From positions 18,065-82,064 of the forward strand of contig CAJNOI010000313.1 in the NCBI GenBank assembly GCA_905250115.1: a DNA stretch of 64,000 nt, read 5' to 3'. The notes beneath the pieces are model-generated. The model had not been told where the DNA came from. It saw nothing but the letters and a program-made list of their open reading frames with translations, and did no database searches. The position numbers and the translations under genes were made by a program. Shown one piece after another: positions 1-16,735 of this stretch (the stretch's first letter is position 1; every line of letters begins with the position of its first letter). The DNA is from Adineta steineri (lineage: Eukaryota > Rotifera > Eurotatoria > Adinetida > Adinetidae).

Positions 1-620
1 CTGCTTCAATAAATATGTATATGAAATAAACTATTATTATTTGTTAAATGATATATTTATAGCCTATCTACATTTTGTAACAAAATATCCAGGTCGTTAA
101 GTGATCAATAATCAACATACTCTAAATATTTTTTTGCAAAATTATTTCGCCAGATTAAAAAAAAAAGAAAATTAATTATTAATAGATTTTACCTGGATAT
201 GATGATAACCAGACGACATATTATGATTATGTTTGTCTCATATACTACGGTTGTTATTATATATTTTTTAGATAAATAAAAAGAAAAACAGATATCTTCT
301 TGATATATATATATATCACATATACAAAAAATATGTTCATAGATAAAATTATTTATAACACATTCATTAAATTAAATCATGTTTTACATTGTTATTTATA
401 ATTTAAAACTTTACGGTAGTTCATTTATTTTTAGTCAGGCTTTAGTGTACGATATAAATCTTATTTTTTTTTAAATTAATTCTAAAATTAGAAAATCATG
501 ATATATTTTAGTGGGACATAATTACATCGAATGCTAATAATGTACTAATAAAAAGATACAAGATTATATATTTTCAAGTAGCTCAATGAAAAATTAAATA
601 AACATTACCTCGAGATAAAG

Positions 621-642
621 ATTACCTTCAATTGAAGGTAAT
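621..642. repeat. Perfect 22-bp palindrome
   Basis: The 11-base half ATTACCTTCAA is followed directly by its reverse complement, with no spacer. It lies in noncoding DNA. Its function is unknown; a dimeric transcription-factor site or a small foldback are both possible. Confidence 0.7.
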
Positions 643-1384
643 ATTGATGGAAATCATTACAATCTAATCGATTATGATGGTATCAATTTGTTGATATCTC
701 ATCAATCTATTCTAATGATTAAAATAACAGAGAAGTTTTTTTGTTCTTCTCCTCATGACCATTTGTATACTAAACAATTAATTTCATGTTTAGCAAGAAA
801 AGTATTGACAGATTTGCAATTAGTAAAAATACCCATTATTTATTTGAGAATTTTGAAATCTACAGTCGGTAGAAATATGTTTATTTTATGAGTCAAGTCA
901 TACTTGTGTACATGATGTCATTAGAAACATATCACAATCTCGTTTTGGTTGTTAAGAATAATGAGAATAATGAAAAAAAAGGAAAAAATGAAATTGACGT
1001 CATCAGTGTGACGAATTTCATCAAAAAATATTTTGTGACTATGACCAATGTTTAATTACGGTTAGTCACAGAAAATTGTTAATGTAAGCAATTGATTATA
1101 ATCGATTATATATTTTAAGTTTTGTGTAAATCTAATCAAACTATTTCATGTTTAATTACCATGACTGTAAAGAATTTTTCATTAGTTTTAAAGCAATATT
1201 AATAATACGAATCGAAATTACAAAGTTCATTTTATCTTCTATACACATACGAAAACTGAGCCTTACTATATTCCAATAAAGTATGCCCGACTTACCAAGC
1301 GGCGTCCACAGCTGCAGGAAAATAGTTTTTCGTTTTCGCTGGAATTTTTTTCCCCGTACTCCCCTACAGGTATTTTTTTCTCAA

Positions 1385-1406
1385 GGGGTGTGCACGTGCA
1401 CACCCC
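1385..1406. repeat. Perfect 22-bp G/C-rich palindrome centred on CACGTG
   Basis: The half-site GGGGTGTGCAC is followed by its exact reverse complement; the centre is the E-box hexamer CACGTG. It lies in an otherwise AT-rich noncoding region. The GGGGTGTG arm resembles the arms of the telomere-like hairpins elsewhere in the window, so it may be a spacerless member of that family. Confidence 0.65.
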
Positions 1407-1993
1407 CTGGTTACACCCCTGTATTTTGTACAATACTATTCTAACCAATCATTTTCTTTTGTTTATATTCGTAACTTCTAACCTTTCATTTGTAAGTATA
1501 ACTAATGCTATATTTTTTTGTTCTAAATTTCAATTAAACTTATGTGACCATTGCACAATCGATAGTCGATGCAACACATGCGATAGGATTTCAAAGAATA
1601 TATTAGTATTAGGTTAAATCTTGATTTAAAATAGAATTGAATGAACCGCTTCGTACTCATATATATTCATCATATGTATAAAAAAAAGGAAGAAATAAAA
1701 TACACACTCGAAAGAAAACAAACTACGGGAGTGAATCACTTGTCTGCAAAAGAAAGAAAAAGAACGAAAAAAAAAACGTTATGCGACACTGTTCAGTCAG
1801 CATTGAAAAAAAGAAAAGGAGTTCTTTTTTTTTCTAATATACTAGTCCTCGACTAGTCATAGAAGAAATCAAAGAATTTCGAGCAAGAATAAACGAAAGA
1901 AAAACAAACAAATCATGAAATGTCAATATCGAGAAAAAGTATGACAAGCTGTATTATTAACACAACATTAATGAAAAAGAAGAAGAAGAGTAT

Positions 1994-4569
1994 TTAATCA
2001 GTTTTCGCATGTCCAAGTACAGAACGCATTGCAGATTGTAAACATTTTGAATACACGGGTTGAAATGCCTGAAAAAGAAAAAAAGAATTTTCTTCTCTGT
2101 TACATATTATAGATCATCTTCAACTTACATTATTCCAAACAACATCAGCAAAATGATCGATATATTCGCCCACTTCTGCATATTCTCCTGAATATTTTGC
2201 ATATAACCATACAAATAATAAAGCAAAACAAACCCAAAATGCAAACATAAATATAAAATTAATTCCTCCAAGCCAAAATGTATCCAATAGACCAGCGATT
2301 AAATAACATATAACCATTGTTGATATAAATGTTGTTGGTGTACGACTGAATGCAAAGACATTTTTTGAATCATTATGTTTTTTATAATTCGCTACAAATC
2401 AAAATGAAATTATTAAATGTAGAGAAAGAAATTTATTCTCTTACAGTAAAGTTCGGCAATTTCATTTTCTAATTCTTGTAGATAACTTTGGGACATTTGT
2501 TCACCACCCATTTTACGTGCACAACGAAATTTTTCAATTGATTGTCGACGAACTTCTTGATGAAGAGTATCTAATTGATTTGGATGAATATATGGTCGAT
2601 CACCACCACAATGCTTTTATTTGTATAGAAAAAAACGAAATATAGTTTCATGCGTTCATAAACTTATAAAACCAGTCAGATTTTTTTTGATGCTCTTGCA
2701 AAGGTTTATTTATCCATTGATTTTTCAAGCCTTATGGGAATATGACTGAAATTGTCTATAGGGATAAGGAGAAAAAATCGATTAAGATGTGTTACATAAT
2801 AAACCTTTGTAACAGTGTTGGAAGATACGATTCACTTCATTTTAATAAAAAATTTTGGATGAACAGACGCTTTTAATTATATTTATTTATGAAGTTTTAT
2901 TACCTGCTCTATTGCACGAATATAAAATTCTTTTGCTGTTGATTTAGCAGCTAAATTATTAGCTTCAGCTGTTGCCTGAAAATAATGAGAAAAAAAATAA
3001 TAACAATATGATATAATTATTCTTAAGTATCAATAATAGTAGTGTCAAAAACGGAAATGATTGGATTTTTTCTATCTGTCAACAATCTATATGATATGAA
3101 TTCTTTTTGACACGTTATTATATAATCTATATGCTCCGAACAATACCAATATATTATAACAGATCAATAAGATTTCTGGTATTATACATTTTAAAGGTTA
3201 GAATATGTATGGATACGTACTTCAAGCATAGCTTTTGGTGATGGTAAAATTCCCGAAGCAAATACAGCGCAATAACTCTGAAACGAAAAATTAACATTTT
3301 TTCTTTTTATATTGGAAATTATGTACTTTAAAGTATTCAAATAAATCCGTAGATGTAATTTGTTCTCCATTTATTTCTTTAATAAAATTTTCATTTTCAA
3401 TATTAAATGTTTCTGGTATAAGTGATTGTAATTGTGTTTTAAAATCTGTTTCGATATCTAAAAAACAATCAAAATAAATTAAAATTAATAAAATAACTTT
3501 TTGTTTTTCTTCTAACCTGATAATCGTCCATCGAATTCTTTTCGATTTGTTACTTTAAGACCAGGATGTGGCATAAGAAAACAATTTACTTTACGAAAAC
3601 ATTGACGTAAACGTGAACGAACTAATTCAAGATCACGATGTTGATTTTCTCGAATCTAATTCAAATAAAATCAATAAAGCTTTATAAACTAATTTTCTTT
3701 TCTTACCTTTAAACGATCCGATAAAACCTCTTCTCCACCATCAAAACCATACGGTGTTTCATATTCAAATTGCCAATCACGTACAAGAAATGTTAATTGC
3801 TAATAATAAACAAATATTTTCATTTTCCAAATACAAAAAAAAAAGTAACAAACTTGAAATGGTGATGTATGATATGCATCAATAGCTAAAACACCATACT
3901 CAGCAAAAAATGATAAATGTTGTAAATTATCTTCTTGTAAATTATGCATTATATTATAAACAGTTACACTACTAACCATTAATGTTAATGCAAATATAAA
4001 TGCATTTTCAAATACAGTTGAATTAGAATCAAATGTTCCTTGTGTATCCATAAGGAAAACTGCAATCTAATTGAAAAAAAAAATATTTTTTTAAAATATA
4101 TTTTAAGATATGATATCTGTACTTCTTCTCCATTTGGTAATGATAAAAGAAATGGTTCACTCCACATAAGCATTCCAGTTGTATGGCGAGTAGCTCCACC
4201 ACGCCAATCGAAACCTTTTAAAGGTTCATTTTCTTTTCCGAGCCATTCTTTATTATCCTAAAATATATATACATATATATTAGATTTTATAAAAATTAAA
4301 AATTTACCTTAGCTCGTAAATAACGAAGAAAAAAATCAAGCATAAACGATTTTCCTTTACGGAAATCACCTGCAATTGATACAAGTCCAATCTAAGATTT
4401 AATAAAAAATGATTAATATTAATTAAATATTTAATTTTACACGTACTTTTTTTCCGAGTGCTCGTTTATTATATAATATATTTTTTAATTTTTTTTCATC
4501 TAGTACAAACTTATGATCTTCAGTTATAGTTACTATTTGTACAGGCCCTGCTGACGATGATTGCTCCAT
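1994..4569 (-). CDS. ATL: Atlastin-like dynamin-family GTPase
   Basis: This encodes an atlastin, the integral-membrane GTPase that fuses endoplasmic-reticulum tubules. The ATG at 4569 opens exon 1 ([13 protein letters not shown]) and about ten exons with short introns follow. Visible motifs in order are the P-loop [18 protein letters not shown], the switch region [13 protein letters not shown], the G3 motif [12 protein letters not shown] and the guanine-specificity motif FLVRDW. A helical middle domain comes next, then two closely spaced hydrophobic segments around 2150-2310 ([13 protein letters not shown] and [17 protein letters not shown]). The last exon is short and stops at 1994-1996. Length is roughly that of animal atlastins, about 540 residues. 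The hairpin TM pair and the short cytosolic tail fit the family. It is divergent from the ANKRD42-like gene, with 396 bp between start codons. Family assignment is firm; exact exon edges were read by eye. Confidence 0.93.
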
Positions 4570-4965
4570 AGTAAAAAATTAGATATCAATCTAAACACAA
4601 ACAAAACAACATAACCCGTGTAAAGGTGAAATCAAACAAAATACAGAATCGCATTTTTTTTTATCTTGTAAGGCAAGATCGAGTCCTGTGACTCATTCAG
4701 CCAATGGTAAAGCTCGTTTCAGATGCCGCTGAAAATCATAAAAATTTTCTCGAAGATTCTTATTTTTATTATAGAGTAAAAGAAATAAAAATAAACTTAA
4801 CTTCTATTTGTTTATTTAAATCCTTTTAAATACATTAAAAGTATTCTGTTTATATTTTACAATTTATTAACAAATCACTTACATCTTAATAAAGGTTAAA
4901 ACTAAGCAACAGGAAGATATACCAAAATTCGATTAACCATCATAAAAATATTAGATATTTCAAAA
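4570..4965. promoter_or_regulatory. Shared upstream region of atlastin and ANKRD42-like genes
   Basis: The 396 bp between two divergent start codons must hold both 5' UTRs and promoters. I see no clear TATA box or initiator, so a bidirectional promoter is inferred from gene geometry alone. Confidence 0.4.
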
Positions 4966-7032
<2,067 letters not shown>

Positions 7033-8042
7033 TAATTAGCTGTTTTTTGTATTTTATTTGCAATATAAAAATTTATATTCAACTAATTACTGTACGAAAA
7101 GTTGCTATGTATCAATAGAATTCTTTTATGTTATGAAATCGTACAAATGTATTTAATAATCTTACTCCCGTTGCTATGTATACTTTCAAATAATATATCA
7201 CATTCTTTTGTAAACTAATATACGAAATACCTGTTGAAACGAATACATAAGAAATTTAATCAGAGAACAACAACAATAATCTCATTTTTGAAAATATTTA
7301 TTCTTTGATTTAAACGAATGATGTATAATATATTATATTCGTAGTAAAACATACGATTAAATACGACATCTATTGACATTATCAGTAGTAACGAAGGTTT
7401 TTTTCATTTATGTTCTTGTTCGTTATTAATATTATCCATTCAAAAGTAAGTCTCATGTAAAATGAATTACTATCCGTTAATAGTACAAATTTTATCATAT
7501 TCTAAGCGTTTGATAAGTATAAATTCCTATCGAATGTATTGGGTCATACCCATGATCTATTAGCTATTGAGTTATCGTAGATAGAATCAATCAAAGTAAG
7601 TCAATGAGTGCAGAATCGATATAACATACTTGTACAGTACATTTTACTATGCTGTTAATAATGTCAAATACTTTCGAATATCTTCAATTATAACAAGAAA
7701 AATGTATTACAATCATATGATATTCAGTAAGTTTATTAGATATTTATTGAAACATAATATTTTTGTAATTTTGCTAGATATGAACGTAAATTAAAATTCA
7801 AAGAACGTGAGCTTGATTTTGTCTTCAACAAATCGATGGATAATGTACAACTGAGTGACAAATGAATATATCTATGGAAGATTAGAATAGAACTATATAT
7901 TACTTTATTTTTTATGAATAAATATAAATTTTGTGTTAATTTATGAAATAGAAATAAAGAAAAGCATATTGAATCATTGATTTTTGTTTTTCAGACATTA
8001 TTTTGTTTGTTTGCATTTTTTGTTTGGAAAGATTATTCTTTC
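7033..8042. other. Intergenic between ANKRD42-like and POLRMT genes
   Basis: Mostly AT-rich noncoding DNA. One candidate exon-like stretch lies at 7778-7865. A TTTGCTAG acceptor precedes YERKLKFKERELDFVF and the frame ends in TGA at 7863-7865. It could be an alternative terminal exon or a chance frame. Nothing else is supported. Confidence 0.4.
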
Positions 8043-11000
8043 ATGTTAAGAGTTATTTATTCTCGTCCGGTTTTGTTTAATACATTGATTAGAAAAACAC
8101 GTCAACTAACTGGTAAAAATAATTACATCATAGTTAATTGAAAGCATTGAAAAAATTTTATTTTTTGTTAAGTATTATATCGTCCTTTATCCGCAGAAAC
8201 ATTACCAATTCATCATGAAATTGATGATGATCACCATCATCATCGTTTTGAAATAGCTGCACCACATTATGAACTTCTTGAGGGTAGATTTTTATATTGT
8301 TTAAAGTATGAAAAATATTTTTTCTATTTTCTTAGTGCTTGGTCATCGTTCATCACAATTACAATCGACTCGTACACCTCGACCAACTCGATCTCGATCG
8401 ACTAATTCTCGTAAAAAACAAAGTAATAGTAATATTGAATCAAAAACAGATCAAGATGAACAAGTAAACTATATAAATTATTTACTCGTTATTGTATTCA
8501 TATTTTTTTTAGCCTATTAAATTAGCTCAACCAAAACCCAGTAAAGTCAAAGAAAAAAAGAAGAAAGAAAAAAAAAGTAAATATAAATTTATCTAGTTCT
8601 TATTAAGATTAAATAACGGCTAAAACGCGTAACGCGTCAACTCAGCGGATCAGACTCACATCTATCAAGTTCTTAAAAGACCCTCATAGAGAAAAACAGT
8701 ACTTAATTTTCTGACTTTCATGATCGCGTTACGTTAATGTGACAAAAAATTTACCCTCCATAAAAAGATCTTTAGAGATTTTTTTTCCTTTCGTTGAATA
8801 GACCGAAGTGTTTTCTATTACCCGCTGATAGAAAAACAAGCAAAAACTGGAGCACCCTCAATTTTTGTCCCTAATTCATCATCGCGTTTCGTCGTATATT
8901 TTTACTGTAATTTTCACAGATTGTGGGAATGATAGAAGTACATCTTTCACTGGAACGATGAGCCTGCTAAACTACCTAGTTGTTGAGAAAAGCTGATAAA
9001 ACTGTAGCCAAAACATCATCGCGTTACGCTCGGAGAAGCCGATAAACAAAATTTTCCTCATTAAAATCTCTTATGAACGATACGAGTTTCTTGAGTAACT
9101 GTCTCATGTTTTACAATACAAACATCGTGTGATCCTAGTTGATATTAGTAAATTGAATGTTATTTTTCAGTTACATCTCAACCGCTTCCAATTCCACCAA
9201 ATCGTATAACTGAATTAAGTCAAAAACTTCATCTTACTACATCTACAAAAAATCAACCATCACTTTCTACATCAAGTAGTTTATATGATGAAACTCTACT
9301 TGTCGAAGAAGAACAAGACGATCATCAAATGAATGAATTATTAATTTCATCACCAATTGAAGAATTATTTTTTACTGATGATGATAAAGCTTTGAATGAA
9401 TTATTAAGTAGTTTACATTCTACTAGAGTACGTCGTATGCATAAATATACCGATGAACAATTAAGTTTTATGCATAAACATAATGAATTTAATCGTATGT
9501 TACAATCTTATGTTGATGTATCGATATATAATGGAAAAGTTTGTTGAATATTGTTTTTTTTTACTTCAAATCGATTTTTAATTATGTTTAGTTAAATAAA
9601 GTTCGTCGATTACTTGATGATCTCTTAAGTGATCAAGAAAAAAGACATTCAGTGAAACGTTTATCATGGCGTTATGTATCAAATATTCATGTTTATAATA
9701 CATTTTTTTTTGCTTATGCAGAAAAGGTTTGTTTCATATTTTTATCTAATAAGATAAAATATTCAACTTCTTGTTTTTTTTCAGGGTAATCTTGTAGCAT
9801 TACAAAAACTATTCGAAAAAATGCGTAAATACCAAGTAAAACCAACACTTGAATCTTATGCAGCTGTATTATGTTGTCTTGGTAATATGGATTTATTTGA
9901 TTCAAGTATAGCTCGAAGAATTATACTCGATCTTGAAAATCAAGTATAAGAGAAAAGATTATTATCAATATGAAAAATTCTTTTGAAATATTTTTATAGG
10001 GTTTTCGAGTTGTTGATATATTTAATCTCGATTGTCTCAATCATGAAGATATACAAAGAATTTTAAAAGTCTTGAAAACATTTCGACCAGATTTTGATAT
10101 TCCAATTCGTCCATCAACTGTTAATAATAAACTATTGAATCATATATACAAACAACAACCTCCAACCATCGTAAGTTCCCATCATCAACTTTCTCTTAGT
10201 ATATGAAGTAACGATGAAGTCTCTTAAGTCTCGTGAATAGTGACATAACCATCGAGGGAGCTACGGGGAGCGAAGCTCTTCTTAGAAACTTTCGAGCTCT
10301 CCTAAGGCAAAATCCTGGTTACGCCACTACTCATGAAGGCCACTGCTTCTCCTAGATCAATATGAATTGTACAAATTCATTGATTGTCTCTGTATAATTC
10401 ATTGCGAGTAGGGATGTGTGATGTCAGTATTTACGCCGACACCGCACATGCCTAATCATGAGCTATGAAATAGATTGACACGTGTATCGGCGAAAATCCT
10501 GAATCCTATTATTTCATAGATATTTGCATTCTCTATTATCAATGAAATGAACTATTCTAATTCTCTGTGTCTTGTTGTTTTTCTTTTCTTATTTTTTTTT
10601 GGAGGAAGATCAATCGATACAAATAGAACCATGGTGGAAAAAAGTCGATTTAATTAGTAAATTAAATGATCAAATAGATGTTGAAATAAATCAAAAAGCT
10701 AAAGTACAATCGATTAATTCATTAAAAACCATCGATCCAAAATTGGTTTGTATTTTTTTTGTTTCCTGATTTGATATTTTCATAATTTTTTGGTATAGTT
10801 AGCAAGACATGACAATTTTAAAACAGATCTTCAAAATCAATTAACGCTAGGATTTGCAACTGAACTTGAAGTATTAAAAAAAACAACAATAGAAAAAGAT
10901 TTGAAATTAGATATAATTCCATTTCTTGAAATATTCGATGTTCATGATTATGTTGATTTAATGTCAAAAGTAAGATTTGATTTTATTTAAACATTTTTAT

Positions 11001-14000
11001 TTCATGTATACACATAGGAAGCAGATCGACATTTTTATGGATCCGATTTTTATTCACTACCATTTACGAGTCTTTGTATAGGACTTGGAAAACAAGTATA
11101 TCAAAAATATCTATGTACAGTTCGACAAAAAAGTGGATTTATTGATAAATTACGTCTTGTATATAATGAATATATGAGTCATGTTGTAACAAATGATCGT
11201 TTTATTGTTAATGAAAGAGAAAAATGGAATGAAATTGTTAAAGATAAATTTGCTTATATGGTATTTAGAAAAAAATAAAAGAATGTAGGAGATCTTATTT
11301 AAAATTATTTAGGATCGTAGTGATCGACCATGGTCATATACACAAATATTACAGATTGGAGAATTTCTCTATGGTGTTATGTTAAAACATCTAAAACTTC
11401 AAGTACCATTACTTACGCAAAAACGTCAAATAGAAAAGAAAAAGTAATCAATAAAGAATTTAGAATTTTGTTCGGTATTATTATTATTATTTTCTAGAGG
11501 TGAAGATTCACTTTTTTATATTGTTTATCGAACTCCGGGTAAATTTACTGAAAAACAACTCAAAGTATGTTTTTTTTTATAAAATCTTATTGCGATGCGT
11601 TTTCTTTTGTTTGTCTTTAGGTTCATCCAACTGTTCTACATTTCTTTTCACATATTCCTCAAACTGAACTCGAATTTGATTGTAGTGAATTACCAGCTCT
11701 TGTTCCTCCACTTCCATGGTTATCATGTTCAACAGGCGGTTATCTATTAAATCATACGGATTTAGTTCGATTACCTTTTTCAGCTCGAGAACAAGATTCT
11801 CGTCTTCGATCTCTAGCGATAGAAAAAATTGGTGGTGTACTTGATTCAGTTAATGTGTTAAATAGTTGTCCATGGAAAATTAATAAAAATGTTCTTGATC
11901 TACTAATTGATATTTTTCAACGTGGTGGTAGTCGTCAATTATCCGTACCTGTTTCAGTTGACAATGCTAACGTTGTTGAACCACTTCCAATTGAAAAAGT
12001 ATTTTTATCGAAAACAAAAAAATAAGAATTTAAAATTATTTTATTTTTAAATAAAGGGTTTATCCGTTGACGAACGAAAACGAAGAGAAATGGCAATAGC
12101 TTATGCAAAAAAGATGAAATCTGAAATGTTTTCTTTATGGTGCTATGAACTTTATCGTTTATCGATTGCTAATCATGTATGTTAATTATTTGAATTTTAT
12201 TAGAAATTATTGATTTGTTTTAGTTTCGTGATGAAATCTTTTGGTTTCCACATAATCTTGATTTTCGTGGTCGTGTTTATCCAGTTCCACCACATTTCAA
12301 TCATTTAGGCAGTGATGTTGCACGTAGTATTATTTTATTCGCTGAAGGCAAACCATTAGGTCCTGATGGTCTTCGACGTTTAAAAATTCATTTAATTAAT
12401 TTAACTGATTTAAAGAAAAAATCATCGATTGATGAACGTGCAAATTATGCTGATGAAATTATGGATGATATACTCGATTCAGCTGATCGACCGTTAAATG
12501 TATGTGAAACCTTTTTTTGTCGTTTGAAATTTAATTTAAATTCTATTTAGGGTCGTCAATGGTGGGCAAAATCTGAAGAACCATGGCAAACACTTGCTTG
12601 TTGTATGGAAATAGCACGTGCATTACGTTCACCAGATCATACAAAATATATTTCTCATTTTCCTGTTCATCAAGTATTTATTGAATCAATTGAAATATTT
12701 TGTTTTATTATAAATTTTCTTTTAGGATGGTTCATGTAATGTTTTACAACATTATGCAGCCATGGGTCTTGATGATAAAGGTGCAGCATCAGTCAATCTT
12801 AAACCAAGTGATTTACCACAAGATGTTTATAGTGTTGTTGTTGATAAAGTTGAACAAGAACGTAAACAAGATGCTGATAATGGCGTTCAAATAGCTAAAA
12901 TTCTTGACGGTTTTGTTAAACGTAAAGTTATTAAACAAACAATAATGACAACAAATTATGGTGTAACATTATTTGGTGCTAAACAACAAATAAGTCGACA
13001 ATTACGTGATATTGATCTATTTCCAAATGAATTCGTTCCAGAAGCAAGTAATTATTTAGCACAAAAAACATTTCTTAGTTTACGAGAATTATTTCGAGAA
13101 ACAAGAAAAATTCAGGTAAATTCTTCTTTTTTGATAAAAAAATCATTTATAATCGTAATTTTAAATATAGGATTGGTTTACGGATTGTGCTGGATTAATT
13201 TCACGCATACGTGGTTCAGCTGTAGAATGGAATACACCGTTGAATCTACCTATTGTTCAACCATATTATCGAGAAATTAAAATACGAGTTAGTTATTTTC
13301 TGTATTCATTGAATTCATATTTATTTTCAATATTTTTAGCAAAAAGGCAAAGATATTTATGACAATTTCAGTAGTTTTGCGTAAGTATTTCATATTCTCT
13401 TTCTCGTAGAGAAGAATGCAATAGACATAAATTGTTTGCTTGCTTGTGTGTCCGCAGGGTCAAAAAAACATCGAAATCAATTTTTTACAGTTTTCGTTTG
13501 TTTTTCCAGTAAATGTGAAGAAAATGCATTTCTACGAGAAAGAGCCAAGCGAGTCGTTGGACGAGCGTTACTTATTTATTTAAATCTATCAAATATCTTT
13601 TTTTTCTTATTCTAGTCGTCCAAATCATATCAAACAAAAGAATGCATTTCCGCCGAATTTTGTTCATTCTCTTGATTCATGTCATATGATGATGACAGCA
13701 TTACAATGTGCACGAAATGGTATTACATTTGTTTCTGTTCATGATTCGTTTTGGACACATGCATGTGATGTTGATCGATTAAATCATTTTTGTCGAGAAC
13801 AATTCGTTTCATTACATAAAGAACCATTACTTGAAATACTTTCACGAGATTTTCTTTCGAAATATGAATTTAAATCCAGGTAAAAAAAGATCTTAAATAC
13901 AATTTATTCATCTAATTATTCGTTTTTTTTCTTCTAGTGAATATGCTCGTGTTGATGATAGTCAAAAACAAACAATGAAACTACTAAATGATACACTTCG

Positions 14001-14067
14001 ACGTGTACCACAACGTGGCACATTTCAGTTAAATAGTGTACTTGATTCGACTTATTTTTTCAGTTAA
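8043..14067 (+). CDS. POLRMT: Mitochondrial DNA-directed RNA polymerase
   Basis: A single-subunit, T7-type RNA polymerase that transcribes mitochondrial DNA and primes its replication (EC 2.7.7.6). About 22 exons encode roughly 1,250 residues. The start MLRVIYSRPVLFNTLIRKTR is rich in Arg and lacks acids, as expected of a mitochondrial presequence. A Lys/Ser-rich low-complexity stretch follows, then a PPR-like region (NIHVYNTFFFAYAEKGNLVA, VKPTLESYAAVLC). Polymerase motifs come in order. Motif A is WFPHNLDFRGRVYPVPPHF near 12250, with the first catalytic Asp. DGSCNVLQHYAAMG follows near 12725. Motif B is RKVIKQTIMTTNYGVTLFG near 12930, and motif C is VSVHDSFWTHA near 13740, with the second Asp. 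Two introns carry apparent transposon-derived inserts. The stop at 14065-14067 lies 16 bp from the GAPDH stop on the other strand. The assignment is secure; a few exon edges, notably around 13380-13617, are uncertain. Confidence 0.95.
8617..9041. mobile_element. Candidate MITE in a POLRMT intron
   Basis: The ~590-bp intron 8578-9170 is far longer than its neighbours and more GC-rich. Its central part is bounded by inverted ends. The left end CGGCTAAAACGCGTAACGCG faces a right end whose reverse complement reads CGGCTTCTCCGAGCGTAACG. Further ATCGCGTTACG-like copies lie near 8722 and 8880. There is no open reading frame. This fits a non-autonomous inverted-repeat element. I could not define a target-site duplication. 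Confidence 0.5.
10238..10329. mobile_element. Short hAT-type MITE in a POLRMT intron
   Basis: A 92-bp insert begins TAGTGACATAACCA and ends in the reverse complement of TAGTGGCGTAACCA. It is flanked by 8-bp direct repeats CTCGTGAA and CTCATGAA that differ at one base. An 8-bp duplication with these ends is typical of hAT transposons. It sits inside the ~430-bp intron between POLRMT exons near 10170 and 10607. The rest of that intron (10408-10500) has a second possible inverted pair around CGCCGACAC and GTATCGGCG. Confidence 0.6.
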
Positions 14068-14083
14068 TAAATATAGCAAAATA

Positions 14084-15414
<1,331 letters not shown>

Positions 15415-15738
15415 TTATGAAATGAATATGAACAGAAATAATAAATTCGAGTTTAAAAAAGCGCCTCAAAAAAATAAATAAAACTAGATCACCACTTGAA
15501 AGAAGTTCAAGTAGAAGAACGGCGGCTGACTGCAGAAGTGTAACAATCCTCATAAATGCGGAAAGATGAATCATTTGAAATCTTGTTTTGTTTTATCCTC
15601 AAAATCAATAAATTAGACTCTACCATGCTGGGTTTAAGTCACAAAAAAACGTATCCGCAAATGTTCTCGACTTATATTCATAAATAGATCTGTATGTAAT
15701 ATAGAAATACTTTAAATGATCGATTTATTCATTTTGAT

Positions 15739-15787
15739 GGTGGGTGTAGGTATGGATATCCATTATTCATCTGCATCCACACCCTCA
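15739..15787. repeat. Telomere-like G/C hairpin (1)
   Basis: The arm GGTGGGTGTAGGTATGGATA is followed by a short spacer and GCATCCACACCCTCA. It lies just left of dispersed-repeat copy 1. Confidence 0.65.
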
Positions 15788-15813
15788 ATAAACACGAGTC
15801 GATATTTTTAGTT

Positions 15814-16735
15814 AAGATCCTTTCTACAAATTACTACAATTAGAAATAGCTTTTATTAGATTGATAGTGATCGGTTTTCATCTATATTTGTAATTCCTCA
15901 TGCATATTCTCTATGGGTAATACATCAATAGAACAAATATTCTGTTTTGTATAGATTTAATATTATCATCCTATTCATTTTTCAATATTTAAGATTCTTC
16001 TGATACTTTATAGAATCACGAAAACAAAATCATAATAAATAAATATTAATCATCACGAGATCATACTTCATATTTTTCATAAAATGGACTCTTTATCTTT
16101 TAGACAAGAACTTTGCTGTCTCTAAATATAAAGATGAAAAACTATTTTTTATTTTTCCATAATAATAAATCTGAAAATGAAGAAAAAAACTCTTTTTCTA
16201 GAAACTAATGATAACTAAATTAATTTCATATGTGATGACTTTATTTAAAATATTTTTTACTCTGCGCAAGAATAATATTTTTCAAAATATAATGAAAAGA
16301 ATATGAAAATAATAACTAAATCTCTTATTTACTTTCTAATAAATGTGTGCAATAAATGAATTTTTGTAGAGAAATAATGAAGTAAACATGAATCTGTTCC
16401 CCTGATGCTTTCTTTTACTGTCGTTAATCAAAACAAAATCACATAACTCATAATGTTTTAAACTTCGATTGAAAAAATATTACAATTTAAAATGTGATGA
16501 AAGAACAGAAGAAAAGAGTATTTGATCAGAATGAAAATTATAGAAATAGAAGAGTTTATTTTTTCGGAAGCAGACATTTATAAAAATAAACATTTCGATA
16601 CATTTAAATGAATAAACAATTTAAAATAAAAGGAATCTATTTTTGATTTCAAGGCCACAGACAAGTATTGAGAGAAATCGTTTTATCCTGTTTCAACTAA
16701 AAGAGAAATGTAGGAAGTAACAAAAAAAAGGGGTG
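15814..16735. repeat. Dispersed noncoding repeat, copy 1
   Basis: It aligns by eye along most of its length with 59022-60090, starting at AAGATCCTTTCTACAA. Shared landmarks include CTCTTTTTCTAGAAACTAAT, AATTTCATATGTGATGA and TTTTAAACTTCGATTGA. There is no open reading frame. The right part is more diverged, and similarity stops at a degraded G-rich stretch near 16731. Confidence 0.7.

Larger units (their letters stand above)
1..1993. other. Noncoding AT-rich region
   Basis: I see no supported gene. Open frames are short and carry no recognisable motif. The stretch holds homopolymer-rich AT sequence and two perfect 22-bp palindromes, at 621-642 and 1385-1406, described separately. Untranslated sequence of the minus-strand atlastin gene may occupy the right edge. 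Confidence 0.6.

Noticed and set aside
688-891. 67-codon plus-strand frame
   Set aside because: It has no domain, no splice context, and composition expected of AT-rich noncoding DNA.
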